DNA of 64,000 bases from Paraburkholderia bryophila (GCF_013409255.1 NZ_JACCAS010000001.1:2852001-2916000), one strand, 5' to 3'. Positions 52,276 through 62,617 are shown, counted from the first letter of the stretch. Program-made: numbers and translations. Notes: generated from the letters alone by a model not told the origin.

Positions 52276-52516
52276 GTTTTGCTCGCGACAAATTGCAGCA
52301 GAAAATTGCGACGAAGATCGCGAGAAAATCAGCATAGGATTCGCAGCAGTCCGCAGTCGTGGCACGCAGCAGGGAAGTGGCACCAAAGCGGTGAAGGCAG
52401 CTTGCGTCGAGCAGGGAAAACCATGCTTGGCATGCCTGAACCCTATAACTAGATTCAGACACCCGGCCCGTGAGCCGGATTACAGATACGCGCTTCAAAG
52501 CGTTTGGAGACTGGCA

Positions 52517-53677
52517 ATGAAAAAGACAAATCAATGGGTACGTACCGGCATCGCGATGGCGCTCATGTGCAGCGCGGGCGCCGCGTTTGCGCAGGTGAAA
52601 ATCGGCGTGACGCTGTCCACCACGGGGCCGGCTGCATCGCTCGGCATTCCGGAGAAGAACACGATCGCGCTGCTGCCGAAGGAGATTGGCGGCAAGACGG
52701 TGCAGTACATCGTTCTGGATGACGCGTCCGACACCGGCAAAGCCGTGCAGAACACGCGCAAGCTGATCGACGAAGACCACGTCGACGCAATCATCGGCTC
52801 GACCGTCACGCCGAACTCGCTCGCCATGCTCGACCCCGCTGCGGAAGGCAAGACGCCGGTGATCTCGCTGGCGGCGTCGGCGGCAATCATTTCGCCGATG
52901 GACGCGAAGCGCGCGTGGGCCTTCAAACCGCCGCAAAACGATAGCCTGATGGCTGACGCGATCGCCGACTACATGGAGCGTCACGGCGTGAAGACGGTGG
53001 GTTTCATCGGCTTCGCGGATGCATACGGCGACGGCTGGAACAACGTCTTCACCGCGGCCGCCGCGGCGCACCATCTGAAGATCGTCTCCAACGAGCGCTT
53101 TAACCGCACCGACGCATCGGTGACCGGCCAGGTGCTGAAGACCATGGGCGCGAACCCGGATGCGGTGCTGATCGCGGGCGCGGGCACGCCGTCGGCGCTG
53201 CCGGCCAAGACGCTCAAGGAGCGCGGCTACAAGGGCAAGGTCTATCAGACGCACGGCGTCGCCAATAACGACTTCCTGCGCGTGTGCGGCAAGGATTGCG
53301 AAGGCGAATTCCTGCCGGCCGGCCCGATCCTGGTTGCGGATCAGTTGCCGGATTCGAATCCGGTGAAGAAGTCGTCGGAAGCTTATAAGGCGGCTTACGA
53401 GAAGGCCTATGGCGCGGGTTCGGTCGCGACCTTCGGCGGTCACGCCTGGGACGCTGGCCAGATGCTGCAAGCGGCCATTCCGGTCGCTTTGAAGACCGCT
53501 CAACCGGGCACGGAAGCATTCCGCGTGGCGCTGCGCGGCGCGCTGGAAAACATCAAGGAACTGCCGGTGTCGCACGGCATCATGAACACCACGCCGACCG
53601 ACCACAACGGCCTCGACAAGCGCGCACGCGTGATCGTTGAGATCGTCGACGGCAAGTGGAAGCTGCAGAACGACTAA
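52517..53677 (+). CDS. Periplasmic substrate-binding protein, Liv family, set 2 copy 2
   Basis: Type I binding protein of 386 aa. Signal peptide MKKTNQWVRTGIAMALMCSA..AFA, mature QVKIGVTLSTTGPAASLGIP. It shares long identical blocks with the preceding gene product (for example SLGIPEKNTIALLPKE, THGVANNDFLRVCGKDCEG, FGGHAWDAG), so the two arose by tandem duplication. Differences cluster in the middle of each lobe and the C-terminus and may change ligand range. ATG 52517 follows TTGGAGA. Hairpins at 53701-53793 separate it from livH. Confidence 0.93.
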   Translation: MKKTNQWVRTGIAMALMCSAGAAFAQVKIGVTLSTTGPAASLGIPEKNTIALLPKEIGGKTVQYIVLDDASDTGKAVQNTRKLIDEDHVDAIIGSTVTPNSLAMLDPAAEGKTPVISLAASAAIISPMDAKRAWAFKPPQNDSLMADAIADYMERHGVKTVGFIGFADAYGDGWNNVFTAAAAAHHLKIVSNERFNRTDASVTGQVLKTMGANPDAVLIAGAGTPSALPAKTLKERGYKGKVYQTHGVANNDFLRVCGKDCEGEFLPAGPILVADQLPDSNPVKKSSEAYKAAYEKAYGAGSVATFGGHAWDAGQMLQAAIPVALKTAQPGTEAFRVALRGALENIKELPVSHGIMNTTPTDHNGLDKRARVIVEIVDGKWKLQND

Positions 53678-53754
53678 TAACAAAAGCGGTACGCGCCTCT
53701 CGCGCAATGTGCGGCCTATGACGCCGCATTGCCATTCTGGTCGATGAGAATGGC

Positions 53755-53793
53755 ATCGACCGCCGCGCCGTGTCCCGGCGCGGCGGTCGCCTT
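53755..53793 (+). terminator. Stem-loops between binding protein and livH
   Basis: The perfect 13-bp stem CGACCGCCGCGCC/GGCGCGGCGGTCG (53755-53767, 53775-53787) with a 7-base loop is followed by CCTTTTC. A 9-bp hairpin TGCCATTCT/AGAATGGCA (53729-53754) lies just before. The T run is short; it probably stops part of the transcripts or stabilises the binding-protein mRNA, giving more binding protein than permease. Confidence 0.6.
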
Positions 53794-53876
53794 TTCAGAC
53801 TTGCAGGTCGCTGGCCGCTACGGCGCCGCCACGACTGTTTCCCGGTTTCGATTTCGACGCTTCAGGATGAGGAAGT

Positions 53877-54932
53877 ATGGATCTATCAATTGCGGCGATC
53901 CTCGCGCAGGACGGCATCACCACCGGCGCGATCTACGCGCTGCTCGCGCTTGCGCTGGTGCTGGTGTTCTCCGTGACGCGGGTGATTTTTATCCCGCAGG
54001 GGGAGTTTGTTTCGTACGGCGCGCTCACGCTCGCCGCGTTGCAGACACAAAAATTTCCGGCCACCTGCTGGCTGCTGATGGCGATGGGCGCGGCCTGTTT
54101 CGTCGTCGAGGTCGCGGGTCTCGTGCGGCATGCCGAGCGGCGCCGGCACGCGGCGCGCACGCTGGTGACGCTGGTCAGCAAATATCTGCTGTTCCCGATC
54201 GCGGTGTACGCGGTGACGCAAGGTCTTTTCCTGCATCCGCTGCCGATGCTCGCGCAGATCGCGTTGACGCTGCTGATCGTGATTCCGATGGGACCGTTCG
54301 TCTACCGGTTGGCTTATGAGCCGATCGCGGAGGCGAGCACGCTGCTGCTGTTGATCGTGGCGGTGGCGGTGCACTTCGCGATGGTCGGCGTCGGGCTCGT
54401 AATGTTCGGTGCGGAAGGATCGCGGACCACGGCGTTTTCCGACGCGACGTACAACCTGGGCAGTCTGTCGATCTCCGGACAGAGCTTGTGGGTGATCGGC
54501 ACCGCGGCGGTGTTGATCGGTGCGCTGTATCTGTATTTTGACCGCACGATCTCGGGTAAGGCGTTGCGCGCGACCTCGGTGAACCGGCTCGGCGCGCGGC
54601 TCGTCGGCATCGGCACGACGCAGGCAGGGCGCCTCGCGTTCACGCTGGCTGCGGGGCTCGGTGCGCTGTGCGGCATCCTCGTGGCGCCCTTGACCACCAT
54701 CTACTACGACTCGGGCTTCCTGATGGGTTTGAAGGGCTTCGTGGGCGCGATTATCGGTGGATTGGTCAGCTATCCGCTGGCGGCTGCCGGCGCGATCCTG
54801 GTTGGCTTGCTGGAGTCGTATTCGTCGTTCTGGGCGAGTGCTTATAAGGAAGTGATCGTGTTCACACTGATCATCCCGGTGCTGCTCTGGCGAAGTCTGG
54901 CCAGCCCGCACAGCGAAGAGGACGAGGAGTGA
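53877..54932 (+). CDS. livH: Branched-chain-type ABC transporter permease LivH, set 2 (long form)
   Basis: Permease of 351 aa, longer than set 1 LivH. N-terminus ITTGAIYALLALALVLVFSV and VIFIPQGEFVSYGALTLAAL are LivH-like. Residues ~70-130 hold an extra segment (RHAERRRHAARTLVTL) with additional hydrophobic helices. The C-terminus ends in an acidic tail HSEEDEE. Its stop is 5 bases from the next ATG, with GAGGAG over the junction. Confidence 0.88.
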   Translation: MDLSIAAILAQDGITTGAIYALLALALVLVFSVTRVIFIPQGEFVSYGALTLAALQTQKFPATCWLLMAMGAACFVVEVAGLVRHAERRRHAARTLVTLVSKYLLFPIAVYAVTQGLFLHPLPMLAQIALTLLIVIPMGPFVYRLAYEPIAEASTLLLLIVAVAVHFAMVGVGLVMFGAEGSRTTAFSDATYNLGSLSISGQSLWVIGTAAVLIGALYLYFDRTISGKALRATSVNRLGARLVGIGTTQAGRLAFTLAAGLGALCGILVAPLTTIYYDSGFLMGLKGFVGAIIGGLVSYPLAAAGAILVGLLESYSSFWASAYKEVIVFTLIIPVLLWRSLASPHSEEDEE

Positions 54933-54936
54933 CGCG

Positions 54937-56721
54937 ATGAAACGGATCATGCAAAACAAGTTCTTCTGGTTGTTCCTCGTGGTGCTGTTCGCGTTGCCGG
55001 TGTTACCGCATCCGATTCATGTGCCTGAGTATTGGGTGACGTTGCTCAACTACATTGGCCTGTATTCGATCGTCGCGATCGGCCTCGTGCTGCTGACCGG
55101 TATCGGCGGCATGACGAGTTTCGGGCAGGCGGCGTTCGTCGGGATCGGCGCCTATGCGACCGCCTATCTGACGACTACGTATGGCGTGTCGCCGTGGCTC
55201 GCGCTGATCGCGGGTGTGGTGGTGACGGCGCTGATCGCGCTGATGCTGGGTCTCGTGACGATGCGCCTGTCCGGGCATTTTCTGCCGCTCGGCACGATCG
55301 CGTGGGGTCTCGCACTGTTCTACCTGTTCGGCAATCTGGACATGCTCGGCAAGTACGACGGCATCAACGGGATTCCGGTGCTGAATGTTTTTGGCATCAA
55401 CCTGGAATCGGGCCGCCATATCTATTACCTGATCTGGGTCGTCGTGCTCGGCGCGGTCATCTCTGTTCAAAACCTGCTTAATAGCCGGCCGGGGCGGGCG
55501 ATTCGCGCGCTGCGCGGCGGCGGCATGATGGCCGAGGCGATGGGCGTCAACACGGCCTGGATGCGCGTGGTGATCTTCGTCTACGCGGCGGTGCTGGCAT
55601 CGATCTCGGGCTTTCTGTACGCCCATCTGCAACGCGCGGTGAATCCGACGCCGTTCGGTTTGAATCACGGTATCGAGTTTCTGTTCATGGCCGTGGTGGG
55701 GGGCGTGTCGCACGTTTGGGGCGCGGTGCTCGGCGCGGCGATCCTGACCGTGTTGCAGGACTATCTGCAAACCCTGCTGCCGAAGCTGCTCGGCGAGAAC
55801 GGCAACTTCGAAGTGATCGTATTCGGCATCCTGATGGTGCTGCTGCTGCAGTACGCTCGACAAGGCGTCTGGCCGTTCGTCGCGCGTTTCTTCCCGCGCG
55901 GTCCGCGTGCGCATCTGGCGGAGCATGCGGAGCCGTTGCCGCAACGCAGCAAGCCGACGGCGGGCGAAAACCTGCTGACGGTGAACAAGGCGCGCAAGCA
56001 GTTCGGCGGTCTGGTCGCGGTGAACGACGTCAGTTTCGAGGTCAAAGCAGGGCAGATCATCGGCTTGATCGGCCCGAACGGCGCGGGCAAGTCGACCACG
56101 TTCAATCTCGTGACCGGCGTGCTGCAAGCCACCAGCGGCGAGATCACGTTCCGCGGCGAGCGCATCGATTCGCTGAGTTCACGTGAAATCGTCAAGCGCG
56201 GGATCGGCCGCACGTTCCAGCACGTCAAGCTGCTGCCGGGTATGACGGTGCTGGAGAACGTCGCGATCGGCGCGCATCTGCGCGGCCAGGCTGGCGTGTG
56301 GCGCAGCATCGCACGCTTGAACGGCGCGGAAGAAGCGCGCCTGATGGCGGAAGCCGCGCGTCAGATCCGTCGTGTCGGGCTCGAGCAGCATATGTACGAC
56401 GAGGCGGGCAGCCTGGCGTTGGGGCAGCAGCGGATTCTGGAAATCGCCCGGGCGTTGTGCTGCGACCCGACCTTGCTGCTGCTGGACGAACCGGCTGCCG
56501 GTCTGCGTTATCAGGAAAAGCTGCAACTCGCCGATCTGCTGCGCCGACTGAAGGCCGAGGGCATGAGTGTGCTGCTGGTCGAGCACGATATGGATTTCGT
56601 GATGAATCTCACCGATCGTCTGGTGGTGATGGAATTCGGCACGCGGATCGCGGAAGGTTTGCCGCAGGAAGTCCAGCAAGACCCGGCCGTGCTTGAAGCT
56701 TATCTGGGTGGGGTGGAGTGA
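54937..56721 (+). CDS. livM: Fused LivM permease / LivG ATPase, set 2
   Basis: One 594-aa polypeptide combining both functions. Residues 1-~315 form the LivM-type permease ([38 protein letters not shown]). A basic linker around 315-345 leads to a complete ABC ATPase from about 348: Walker [11 protein letters not shown], signature [15 protein letters not shown], Walker [12 protein letters not shown] and H-loop VEHDMDF. No stop or start lies between the two parts, so this is a real fusion. The stop overlaps the livF start by one base (TGATG). Confidence 0.93.
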   Translation: MKRIMQNKFFWLFLVVLFALPVLPHPIHVPEYWVTLLNYIGLYSIVAIGLVLLTGIGGMTSFGQAAFVGIGAYATAYLTTTYGVSPWLALIAGVVVTALIALMLGLVTMRLSGHFLPLGTIAWGLALFYLFGNLDMLGKYDGINGIPVLNVFGINLESGRHIYYLIWVVVLGAVISVQNLLNSRPGRAIRALRGGGMMAEAMGVNTAWMRVVIFVYAAVLASISGFLYAHLQRAVNPTPFGLNHGIEFLFMAVVGGVSHVWGAVLGAAILTVLQDYLQTLLPKLLGENGNFEVIVFGILMVLLLQYARQGVWPFVARFFPRGPRAHLAEHAEPLPQRSKPTAGENLLTVNKARKQFGGLVAVNDVSFEVKAGQIIGLIGPNGAGKSTTFNLVTGVLQATSGEITFRGERIDSLSSREIVKRGIGRTFQHVKLLPGMTVLENVAIGAHLRGQAGVWRSIARLNGAEEARLMAEAARQIRRVGLEQHMYDEAGSLALGQQRILEIARALCCDPTLLLLDEPAAGLRYQEKLQLADLLRRLKAEGMSVLLVEHDMDFVMNLTDRLVVMEFGTRIAEGLPQEVQQDPAVLEAYLGGVE

Positions 56722-57485
56722 TGGAAAACACGATGAATGCTGCGGGTCCCATTCTGGACGTGAATGGTCTGTCGGTTCGCTACGGTAAGGTCGAGGCGCT
56801 GCACGGCGCGGCGATTAAAGTGCGACCGGGACAGATCGTGTCGGTGATCGGCCCGAACGGCGCGGGCAAGTCGACGTTGCTGAACGCGATCATGGGCGCG
56901 CTGCCCACTACCGGCCACGCGAAAGGAACGATTCTCTATCAGGGTGAGGACGTGAGCGCGGTGCCGGTCGAAAAGCGGGTCGCGCGTGGCATGTGTCTGG
57001 TGCCGGAGAAACGCGAGCTGTTTGCATCGATGACCGTGGAAGACAACCTCGTGCTTGGCGCTTATCGTCGCAAGCGGGCAGGGGAGCGCAACTTCCTCGA
57101 TCAGCTCGAACCGGTGTTCACGCTCTTTCCGCGACTGAAGGAGCGTCGGCAGCAGGCGGCGGGCACGCTGTCCGGCGGTGAGCGGCAAATGCTGGCGGTC
57201 GGTCGGGCATTGATGGGCAAACCCGATCTGCTGATGCTGGACGAGCCGAGCTTGGGTCTCGCGCCGCTGATCGTGAAGGAAATTTTCCACATCATTAGTG
57301 CGCTGCGACAGACGGGTGTGGCGACACTGCTGATCGAGCAGAACGCGCGTGCCGCGCTGCAGATTTCCGACTACGGCTATGTACTTGAAACCGGAGAACT
57401 GGCACTGGAAGGTCCGGCGGCGGATCTGGCGCAGAATCCACGCGTGATCGAGACATACCTCGGGCTGGCGAAAAAGGTGGCTTAG
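56721..57485 (+). CDS. livF: Branched-chain-type ABC transporter ATPase LivF, set 2
   Basis: ABC ATPase of 254 aa with a normal Walker A ([10 protein letters not shown]), [16 protein letters not shown], signature [16 protein letters not shown], Walker [14 protein letters not shown] and H-loop EQNARAA. Unlike its set 1 counterpart it keeps the catalytic lysine. Last gene of set 2, followed by the parS-containing terminator. Confidence 0.93.
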   Translation: MENTMNAAGPILDVNGLSVRYGKVEALHGAAIKVRPGQIVSVIGPNGAGKSTLLNAIMGALPTTGHAKGTILYQGEDVSAVPVEKRVARGMCLVPEKRELFASMTVEDNLVLGAYRRKRAGERNFLDQLEPVFTLFPRLKERRQQAAGTLSGGERQMLAVGRALMGKPDLLMLDEPSLGLAPLIVKEIFHIISALRQTGVATLLIEQNARAALQISDYGYVLETGELALEGPAADLAQNPRVIETYLGLAKKVA

Positions 57486-57516
57486 TTCTTCGTTTTTCGC
57501 CGAATGCGAATGTCTC

Positions 57517-57553
57517 AAGCGGTGTGTTTCACGTGAAACACACCGCTTTTTTT
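57517..57553. terminator. 32-bp perfect palindrome terminator containing parS
   Basis: The arms AAGCGGTGTGTTTCAC and GTGAAACACACCGCTT are perfectly complementary with no spacer, followed by TTTTTTT. It lies 30 bases after the livF stop. The centre of the palindrome is a complete parS site. Confidence 0.9.
57525..57540. other. parS centromere site 1
   Basis: TGTTTCACGTGAAACA is identical to the universal chromosomal ParB-binding consensus. It lies ~3.7 kb upstream of parB, within the terminator palindrome after livF. Confidence 0.95.
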
Positions 57554-57598
57554 ATGGGCTGATCAATCGAGCGAAATTCGGGCCTAAACCGAACCCGT

Positions 57599-57604
57599 TA
57601 TAAT
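57599..57604 (+). promoter_or_regulatory. -10 element upstream of mnmG
   Basis: Consensus TATAAT 55 bp upstream of the mnmG ATG. The best -35 candidate (ATTCGG, 17-base spacing) is weak. It is placed right after the parS terminator, so mnmG-rsmG likely have their own promoter here. Confidence 0.5.
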
Positions 57605-57659
57605 TCGCCCATACTTTTTCCTTTGAAGGCTCACGCGACGATCTGGCGTGAGATCCGCG

Positions 57660-59618
57660 ATGCTCTTTCCCACAGAATTTGACGTAATCGTCGTCGGCGG
57701 CGGTCATGCCGGCACCGAGGCCGCCTTGGCTTCGGCGCGCATGGGCAACACCACGCTCCTGCTGACCCACAACATCGAAACCCTCGGCCAGATGAGCTGC
57801 AATCCGTCGATTGGCGGCATTGGTAAAGGCCATCTGGTTAAGGAAGTCGACGCGCTCGGTGGTGCGATGGCGGGCGCGACGGACGAGGGCGGTATCCAGT
57901 TCCGCATCCTCAATTCGTCGAAAGGGCCGGCTGTTCGGGCGACGCGCGCACAGGCCGACCGTTTGCTGTACAAGCAGGCGATCCGGCATCGGCTGGAGAA
58001 TCAGCCGAACTTGTGGCTGTTCCAGCAGGCGGTTGATGATCTGATCGTGGAGGGTGATCGCGTGGTCGGCGCGGTGACGCAGGTGGGGATTCAGTTCCGC
58101 TCGCGCGCTGTGGTGCTGACGGCGGGGACGTTCCTCGACGGCAAGATTCACGTGGGTTTGAACAACTACACCGGTGGCCGTGCTGGCGATCCGGCATCGG
58201 TGTCGTTGTCTGCGCGTTTGAAGGAATTGAAGCTGCCGCAAGGGCGCCTCAAGACCGGGACGCCGCCGCGCATCGACGGCCGCACGATCGACTTCTCGAA
58301 GCTCGAAGAGCAGCCGGGCGATCTGGATCCGGTGCCGGTGTTCTCATTTCTCGGGCGGGTTGAGCAGCATCCGCGGCAAGTGCCGTGCTGGGTCACGCAT
58401 ACGAATGAGCGGACGCACGACATCATCCGTGGTGGCCTTGATCGTTCGCCAATGTATACGGGCGTGATCGAAGGGGTGGGCCCGCGTTACTGCCCTTCGA
58501 TCGAGGACAAGATTCATCGGTTTGCGTCGAAGGAATCGCATCAGATTTTCCTGGAGCCCGAAGGGCTGACAACCAACGAGTTCTATCCGAACGGGATTTC
58601 GACAAGCCTGCCGTTCGACGTGCAACTAGAGTTGGTGCGTTCGATGCGCGGTTTGGAGCACGCGCACATCCTGCGTCCCGGCTATGCGATTGAGTACGAC
58701 TACTTCGATCCGCGTGGGCTGAAGGCGTCGCTGGAAACGAAGGTGATCAGCGGCCTTTATTTCGCGGGTCAGATCAATGGCACGACCGGCTATGAAGAGG
58801 CCGCGGCGCAAGGGTTGCTGGCCGGGATCAACGCCGGTTTGTACGTGCAAGGTAAGGACGCATGGTGTCCGCGCCGCGATCAGGCCTATCTTGGCGTGTT
58901 GGTCGACGATCTGGTGACGCAAGGCGTGTCTGAGCCGTATCGAATGTTCACGAGCCGCGCCGAATATCGTCTGAGCCTGCGCGAAGACAATGCCGATATG
59001 CGTTTGACTGAGATGGGGCGTGAGCTTGGGGTCGTGGACGACGTCCGCTGGGACGCCTTCAACCGCAAGCGTGACGCTGTTTCACGTGAAACAGAGCGCC
59101 TTCGCACAACGTGGGTCAATCCTAAGACGTTATCGGCCGACGAAGCGACCGCGCTGCTGGGCAAGCCGATCGACCATGAGTACAGCCTAGCCGATCTGCT
59201 GCGCCGTCCGGGTGTTTCGTACGACGGCGTCTGCGGCCTGCGTGCGGGTGCCTGCGCCGCGCCGGAAATCCTGGCGGAAGACGAGGTGCTGCTCGCCCAG
59301 ATCAAGGAGCAGATCGAGATTGCGATCAAGTATCAGGGCTATATCGACCGCCAAGCCGGTGAGATCGAGCGCAATGAGGCGCACGAAAGCACGCGCCTGC
59401 CAGAGGGATTGGACTACGCGGAAGTGCGTGGGCTGTCGTTCGAAGCGCGCCAGAAGCTCACGCAATTCCGCCCTGAAACCATTGGGCAGGCATCGCGCAT
59501 CTCCGGCATTACGCCGGCGGCGATCTCATTGCTGATGGTTCATCTGAAGCGCGGCTTGGGGCGTCGTTCGACGAAACCCGTCGAACCCGGCACCGACAGC
59601 ACGCCGGTGACGCAATGA
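57660..59618 (+). CDS. mnmG: tRNA uridine-5-carboxymethylaminomethyl modification enzyme MnmG (GidA)
   Basis: FAD-dependent partner of MnmE that modifies wobble U34 of several tRNAs, 652 aa. [29 protein letters not shown] is the canonical N-terminus with the dinucleotide fold. [35 protein letters not shown] [14 protein letters not shown] and [13 protein letters not shown] are conserved. An in-frame GTG at 57648 is less likely. Nucleotides 59078-59093 encode VSRET and are also a perfect parS site. Overlaps rsmG by 4 bases. Confidence 0.97.
   Translation: MLFPTEFDVIVVGGGHAGTEAALASARMGNTTLLLTHNIETLGQMSCNPSIGGIGKGHLVKEVDALGGAMAGATDEGGIQFRILNSSKGPAVRATRAQADRLLYKQAIRHRLENQPNLWLFQQAVDDLIVEGDRVVGAVTQVGIQFRSRAVVLTAGTFLDGKIHVGLNNYTGGRAGDPASVSLSARLKELKLPQGRLKTGTPPRIDGRTIDFSKLEEQPGDLDPVPVFSFLGRVEQHPRQVPCWVTHTNERTHDIIRGGLDRSPMYTGVIEGVGPRYCPSIEDKIHRFASKESHQIFLEPEGLTTNEFYPNGISTSLPFDVQLELVRSMRGLEHAHILRPGYAIEYDYFDPRGLKASLETKVISGLYFAGQINGTTGYEEAAAQGLLAGINAGLYVQGKDAWCPRRDQAYLGVLVDDLVTQGVSEPYRMFTSRAEYRLSLREDNADMRLTEMGRELGVVDDVRWDAFNRKRDAVSRETERLRTTWVNPKTLSADEATALLGKPIDHEYSLADLLRRPGVSYDGVCGLRAGACAAPEILAEDEVLLAQIKEQIEIAIKYQGYIDRQAGEIERNEAHESTRLPEGLDYAEVRGLSFEARQKLTQFRPETIGQASRISGITPAAISLLMVHLKRGLGRRSTKPVEPGTDSTPVTQ
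59078..59093. other. parS centromere site 2, inside mnmG
   Basis: Second perfect TGTTTCACGTGAAACA, ~1.55 kb from site 1 and ~2.1 kb upstream of parB. The codons GTT TCA CGT GAA ACA give Val-Ser-Arg-Glu-Thr in the C-terminal part of MnmG. Confidence 0.95.
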
Positions 59619-60298
59619 CGGTAAGCCAGAAGGGAAGCGGTCGGGAAGCATTGGCGCCGTTGCTGGAAGAGGGTGTTCGCGAACTCGGCCTCGATTTGAG
59701 CGATGCCCAGCTTGGCAAGCTGCTCGACTACGTCGCGTTACTGTCGAAGTGGAATGCCGTCTACAACCTGACGGCCATCCGCGATCCGCGACAGATGCTG
59801 ATCCAGCACATTCTCGATTCGCTTTCGATCGTGCCGCATCTGGCGCCGCGCGGCCCGTCGTCGGTGCTCGACGTCGGCTCGGGCGGCGGTTTGCCGGGTA
59901 TTGTGCTGGCGATTGTTTTGCCTGAATGGACTGTCACCGTGAATGACATCGTTCATAAGAAGACGGCGTTTCAGTCGCAGGCCAAGGCCGAACTGAGTTT
60001 GGCCAATCTGTCGGTGGTGACGGGCCGCGTCGAGACATTGCAGCCGGGCGCCGAAGTACCCGCAAAGTTCGACGTAATCGTCTCGCGCGCATTCGCAGAG
60101 CTCTCGGATTTCGTTACACTGGCCCGTCATCTGGTTGCGGAGCAGGGCGCGATCTGGGCGATGAAAGGCGTGCGTCCGGAATGCGAGATCGAGCGCTTGC
60201 CTGCGGGCGCCCACGTGGAACAGATCATCCGGCTGAATGTGCCGTCGCTCGATGCCGAACGGCATCTGATCAAGGTTCGGGTGGATGCGGTCAACTGA
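59615..60298 (+). CDS. rsmG: 16S rRNA (guanine527-N7)-methyltransferase RsmG (GidB)
   Basis: SAM-dependent rRNA methyltransferase of 227 aa; loss gives low-level streptomycin resistance in other bacteria. SAM motif [16 protein letters not shown], the [26 protein letters not shown]-terminal signature and the VSRAFAEL motif are present. ATG overlaps the mnmG stop (ATGA). Confidence 0.96.
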   Translation: MTVSQKGSGREALAPLLEEGVRELGLDLSDAQLGKLLDYVALLSKWNAVYNLTAIRDPRQMLIQHILDSLSIVPHLAPRGPSSVLDVGSGGGLPGIVLAIVLPEWTVTVNDIVHKKTAFQSQAKAELSLANLSVVTGRVETLQPGAEVPAKFDVIVSRAFAELSDFVTLARHLVAEQGAIWAMKGVRPECEIERLPAGAHVEQIIRLNVPSLDAERHLIKVRVDAVN

Positions 60299-60402
60299 CA
60301 GCCGCAGACTTCGTGGGCGGGCCACTAGCGCCATTAGCCGCACCCCGTATCAGCAGCAAGCTTTACTCACTTCATCCAGGCAGCAAAAGGGACACACCAA
60401 CG

Positions 60403-61194
60403 ATGGCAAAAATCTTCTGCGTTGCGAACCAGAAAGGCGGCGTCGGCAAGACGACGACCACAGTCAATCTGGCCGCGAGCTTGGCAGCGCAGGGACAGCG
60501 TGTCCTTCTCATCGACCTGGACCCGCAGGGTAACGCCACGATGGGTAGCGGCATCGATAAGGCCGCCTGCGCGACTACGGTCTACGAAGTGCTCGTGGAT
60601 GGCGTCGCGGTGACGGATGCGCGAGTGCGACCCGAAGCGGTGGGCTACGACGTACTGCCGGCGAATCGCGAACTCGCCGGTGCCGAGGTCGAGCTGGTCA
60701 GCGTCCAGAACCGTGAGCGTCAATTGAAGAACGCGCTTGCCGCGGTCGAAGGCGAATACGATTTCGTGCTGATCGATTGCCCGCCGGCTTTGTCGCTGCT
60801 GACGCTCAACGGCCTGTGCGCCGCACACGGCGTCGTGATTCCGATGCAGTGCGAGTACTTCGCGCTCGAAGGTCTGTCGGATCTGGTCAACACCATCAAG
60901 CAGGTGCACGCCAACCTGAACCGCGACCTGAAGGTGATCGGCCTGTTGCGCGTCATGTTCGATCCGCGCATCACGCTGCAGCAGCAAGTCTCCGATCAAC
61001 TGAAAGAGCATTTCGGTGACAAGGTATTCGACGTGGTGATCCCGCGCAACGTGCGTCTGGCCGAAGCGCCCAGCTACGGTTTGCCGGGCGTGGTGTTCGA
61101 CCGCGCATCGCGCGGCGCGCAGGCATACGTGCAGTTCGGCGCGGAAATGATTGAACGGGTACGCGCGTTGAATGACGCGCCCCAGGCATCCTAA
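60403..61194 (+). CDS. parA: Chromosome partitioning ATPase ParA (Soj type)
   Basis: Deviant-Walker ATPase of 263 aa that moves ParB-parS complexes along the nucleoid. Walker A' NQKGGVGKTT, then DLDPQGNATMGSG, the Walker B region FVLIDCPPALS and EYFALEGLSDL. Short form without an N-terminal HTH, as for chromosomal ParA. Start 60403 gives MAKIFCVANQKGG; the Shine-Dalgarno is distant (AAAGGGA). Pairs with parB after an 18-bp gap. Confidence 0.96.
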   Translation: MAKIFCVANQKGGVGKTTTTVNLAASLAAQGQRVLLIDLDPQGNATMGSGIDKAACATTVYEVLVDGVAVTDARVRPEAVGYDVLPANRELAGAEVELVSVQNRERQLKNALAAVEGEYDFVLIDCPPALSLLTLNGLCAAHGVVIPMQCEYFALEGLSDLVNTIKQVHANLNRDLKVIGLLRVMFDPRITLQQQVSDQLKEHFGDKVFDVVIPRNVRLAEAPSYGLPGVVFDRASRGAQAYVQFGAEMIERVRALNDAPQAS

Positions 61195-61212
61195 GCGGAT
61201 CGAGGAAGCACG

Positions 61213-62103
61213 ATGAACGCAGTAGCGAGAAAGAAGGGATTGGGTCGCGGCCTTGAAGCACTGCTGGGTGGCAGCGCGGATATCACCGAGGCCGTTGCCA
61301 TTGAAGGCGCGCCGAACGTGCTGCCGCTTAGCAAGATGCAGGCGGGCAAGTATCAGCCGCGCACTCGCATGGACGAAGGCGCGTTGCAGGAACTGGCGGC
61401 GAGCATCCGCGCTCAGGGTGTGATGCAGCCGATCCTGGTACGTCCCGTGTCCGCGGACAAGTACGAAATTATCGCGGGCGAGCGGCGCTTCCGCGCGGCG
61501 CGGCTTGCTGGCCTGAGCGAAGTGCCGGTGCTCGTCAGGGATGTGCCGGATCAGGCCGCCGCGGCGATGGCGCTGATCGAGAACATTCAGCGCGAGGATC
61601 TGAACCCGCTGGAAGAGGCGCAGGGCATCCAGCGTCTGCTCGACGAGTTCAATTTCACGCACGAGCAGGCGGCGGAGTCGGTGGGGCGTTCGCGCAGTGC
61701 GGTATCGAACCTGCTGCGCCTGCTCAACCTGGCGTCGCCGGTACAGACCATGTTGCTCGCCGGCGATCTCGACATGGGCCATGCGCGCGCGCTGCTGGCC
61801 GTGGACGCCGCGACGCAGATCACGCTGGCCAATCAGGTCGTCAATAAACGCATGTCGGTGCGTGAGACCGAGAAGCTGGTCACGACGACCACCAAGGCCG
61901 CGCCGGCGGTGAAGGCGCGGGTGAATCCGGACGGCGGGCGCGACACGCGGCGGCTTGAGGAAGAGCTGTCCGATTTGCTGGCGTCGACGGTGAAGATCAA
62001 GCTCGGCCGACGGGGGCGAGGGCAGGTGCTGGTCGACTTCGGCGATCTGGATGCGCTGGAAGGTATTCTGGTGCGCTTGCGTGGTAACGCTGCCGCTGTC
62101 TGA
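61213..62103 (+). CDS. parB: Chromosome partitioning protein ParB (Spo0J type)
   Basis: CTP-dependent parS-binding clamp of 296 aa. The N-terminal ParA-interaction motif GLGRGLEALLGG is followed by the CTPase/ParB-Srx domain (QPILVRP, IAGERRFRAARLAGL), NIQREDLNPLEEAQG, the parS-recognition HTH (EQAAESVGRSRSAVSNLLRLL) and a C-terminal dimerisation region. Two perfect parS sites lie 2-4 kb upstream. Confidence 0.96.
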   Translation: MNAVARKKGLGRGLEALLGGSADITEAVAIEGAPNVLPLSKMQAGKYQPRTRMDEGALQELAASIRAQGVMQPILVRPVSADKYEIIAGERRFRAARLAGLSEVPVLVRDVPDQAAAAMALIENIQREDLNPLEEAQGIQRLLDEFNFTHEQAAESVGRSRSAVSNLLRLLNLASPVQTMLLAGDLDMGHARALLAVDAATQITLANQVVNKRMSVRETEKLVTTTTKAAPAVKARVNPDGGRDTRRLEEELSDLLASTVKIKLGRRGRGQVLVDFGDLDALEGILVRLRGNAAAV

Positions 62104-62588
62104 TTGGCGAGCTGAAGTAGGGGGCTTGCGACGGATCGGGGCGAGATTTCGTTCGCAAGCTATTTGGTGCGTTGCCGGGTTATCAACCGCGCCGGAGTAG
62201 GCCAATCGATGCAAGCACGCAGCGTTGATCGAGTCGCCGCCTATCTATCAGAGCGTGCTGGAATCCTAACTAAATCCTGCCTTGAATAATCAGGAATGCA
62301 GATGTACGTGGCTTGGCCTTCACAGCTAGCGCGATCTACGAAGCCGACTGCCTACCCAACGCCGCCCCGCCTGTCCACCCGCGCGCGCAAAAATCGGCGT
62401 TTGTTGCGTTTTCGAGACGGCCGTTACGGCGTTAAAAGCCCGTTTGCGCGGGCGCAAATTGGCGCGATTCAATGCGCATGTTTTACCGCCCCCCAGCCGC
62501 CTTACATTTGGCGCGTTTTGCCCCGCCGGGCGGCCATTCCCGCATCGTGAGGGCCGGTTTCACGCAGCTTATTGAACGGCCTAAAGTC
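62104..62588. other. Intergenic region between parB and the atp promoter
   Basis: About 485 bp with no supported gene. A GCCCG-TTTG-CGGGC-like stem lies near 62442-62456. A short open frame at 62296 has neither Shine-Dalgarno site nor recognisable product. Confidence 0.5.
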
Positions 62589-62617
62589 TTGAATTGCCTG
62601 CAACTATCGCTTACAAT
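62589..62617 (+). promoter_or_regulatory. Predicted promoter of the atp operon
   Basis: TTGAAT (62589-62594) and TACAAT (62612-62617) separated by exactly 17 bases, 80 bp upstream of the atpI ATG. Confidence 0.7.

Noticed and set aside
56175..56190. parS-like sequence in the livM-livG fusion gene
   Set aside because: 11 of 16 matches with three mismatches on one side; probably coincidence in coding sequence.
62296..62550. Short ORF between parB and atpI
   Set aside because: No ribosome site or recognisable product; the region is better explained as atp upstream DNA.
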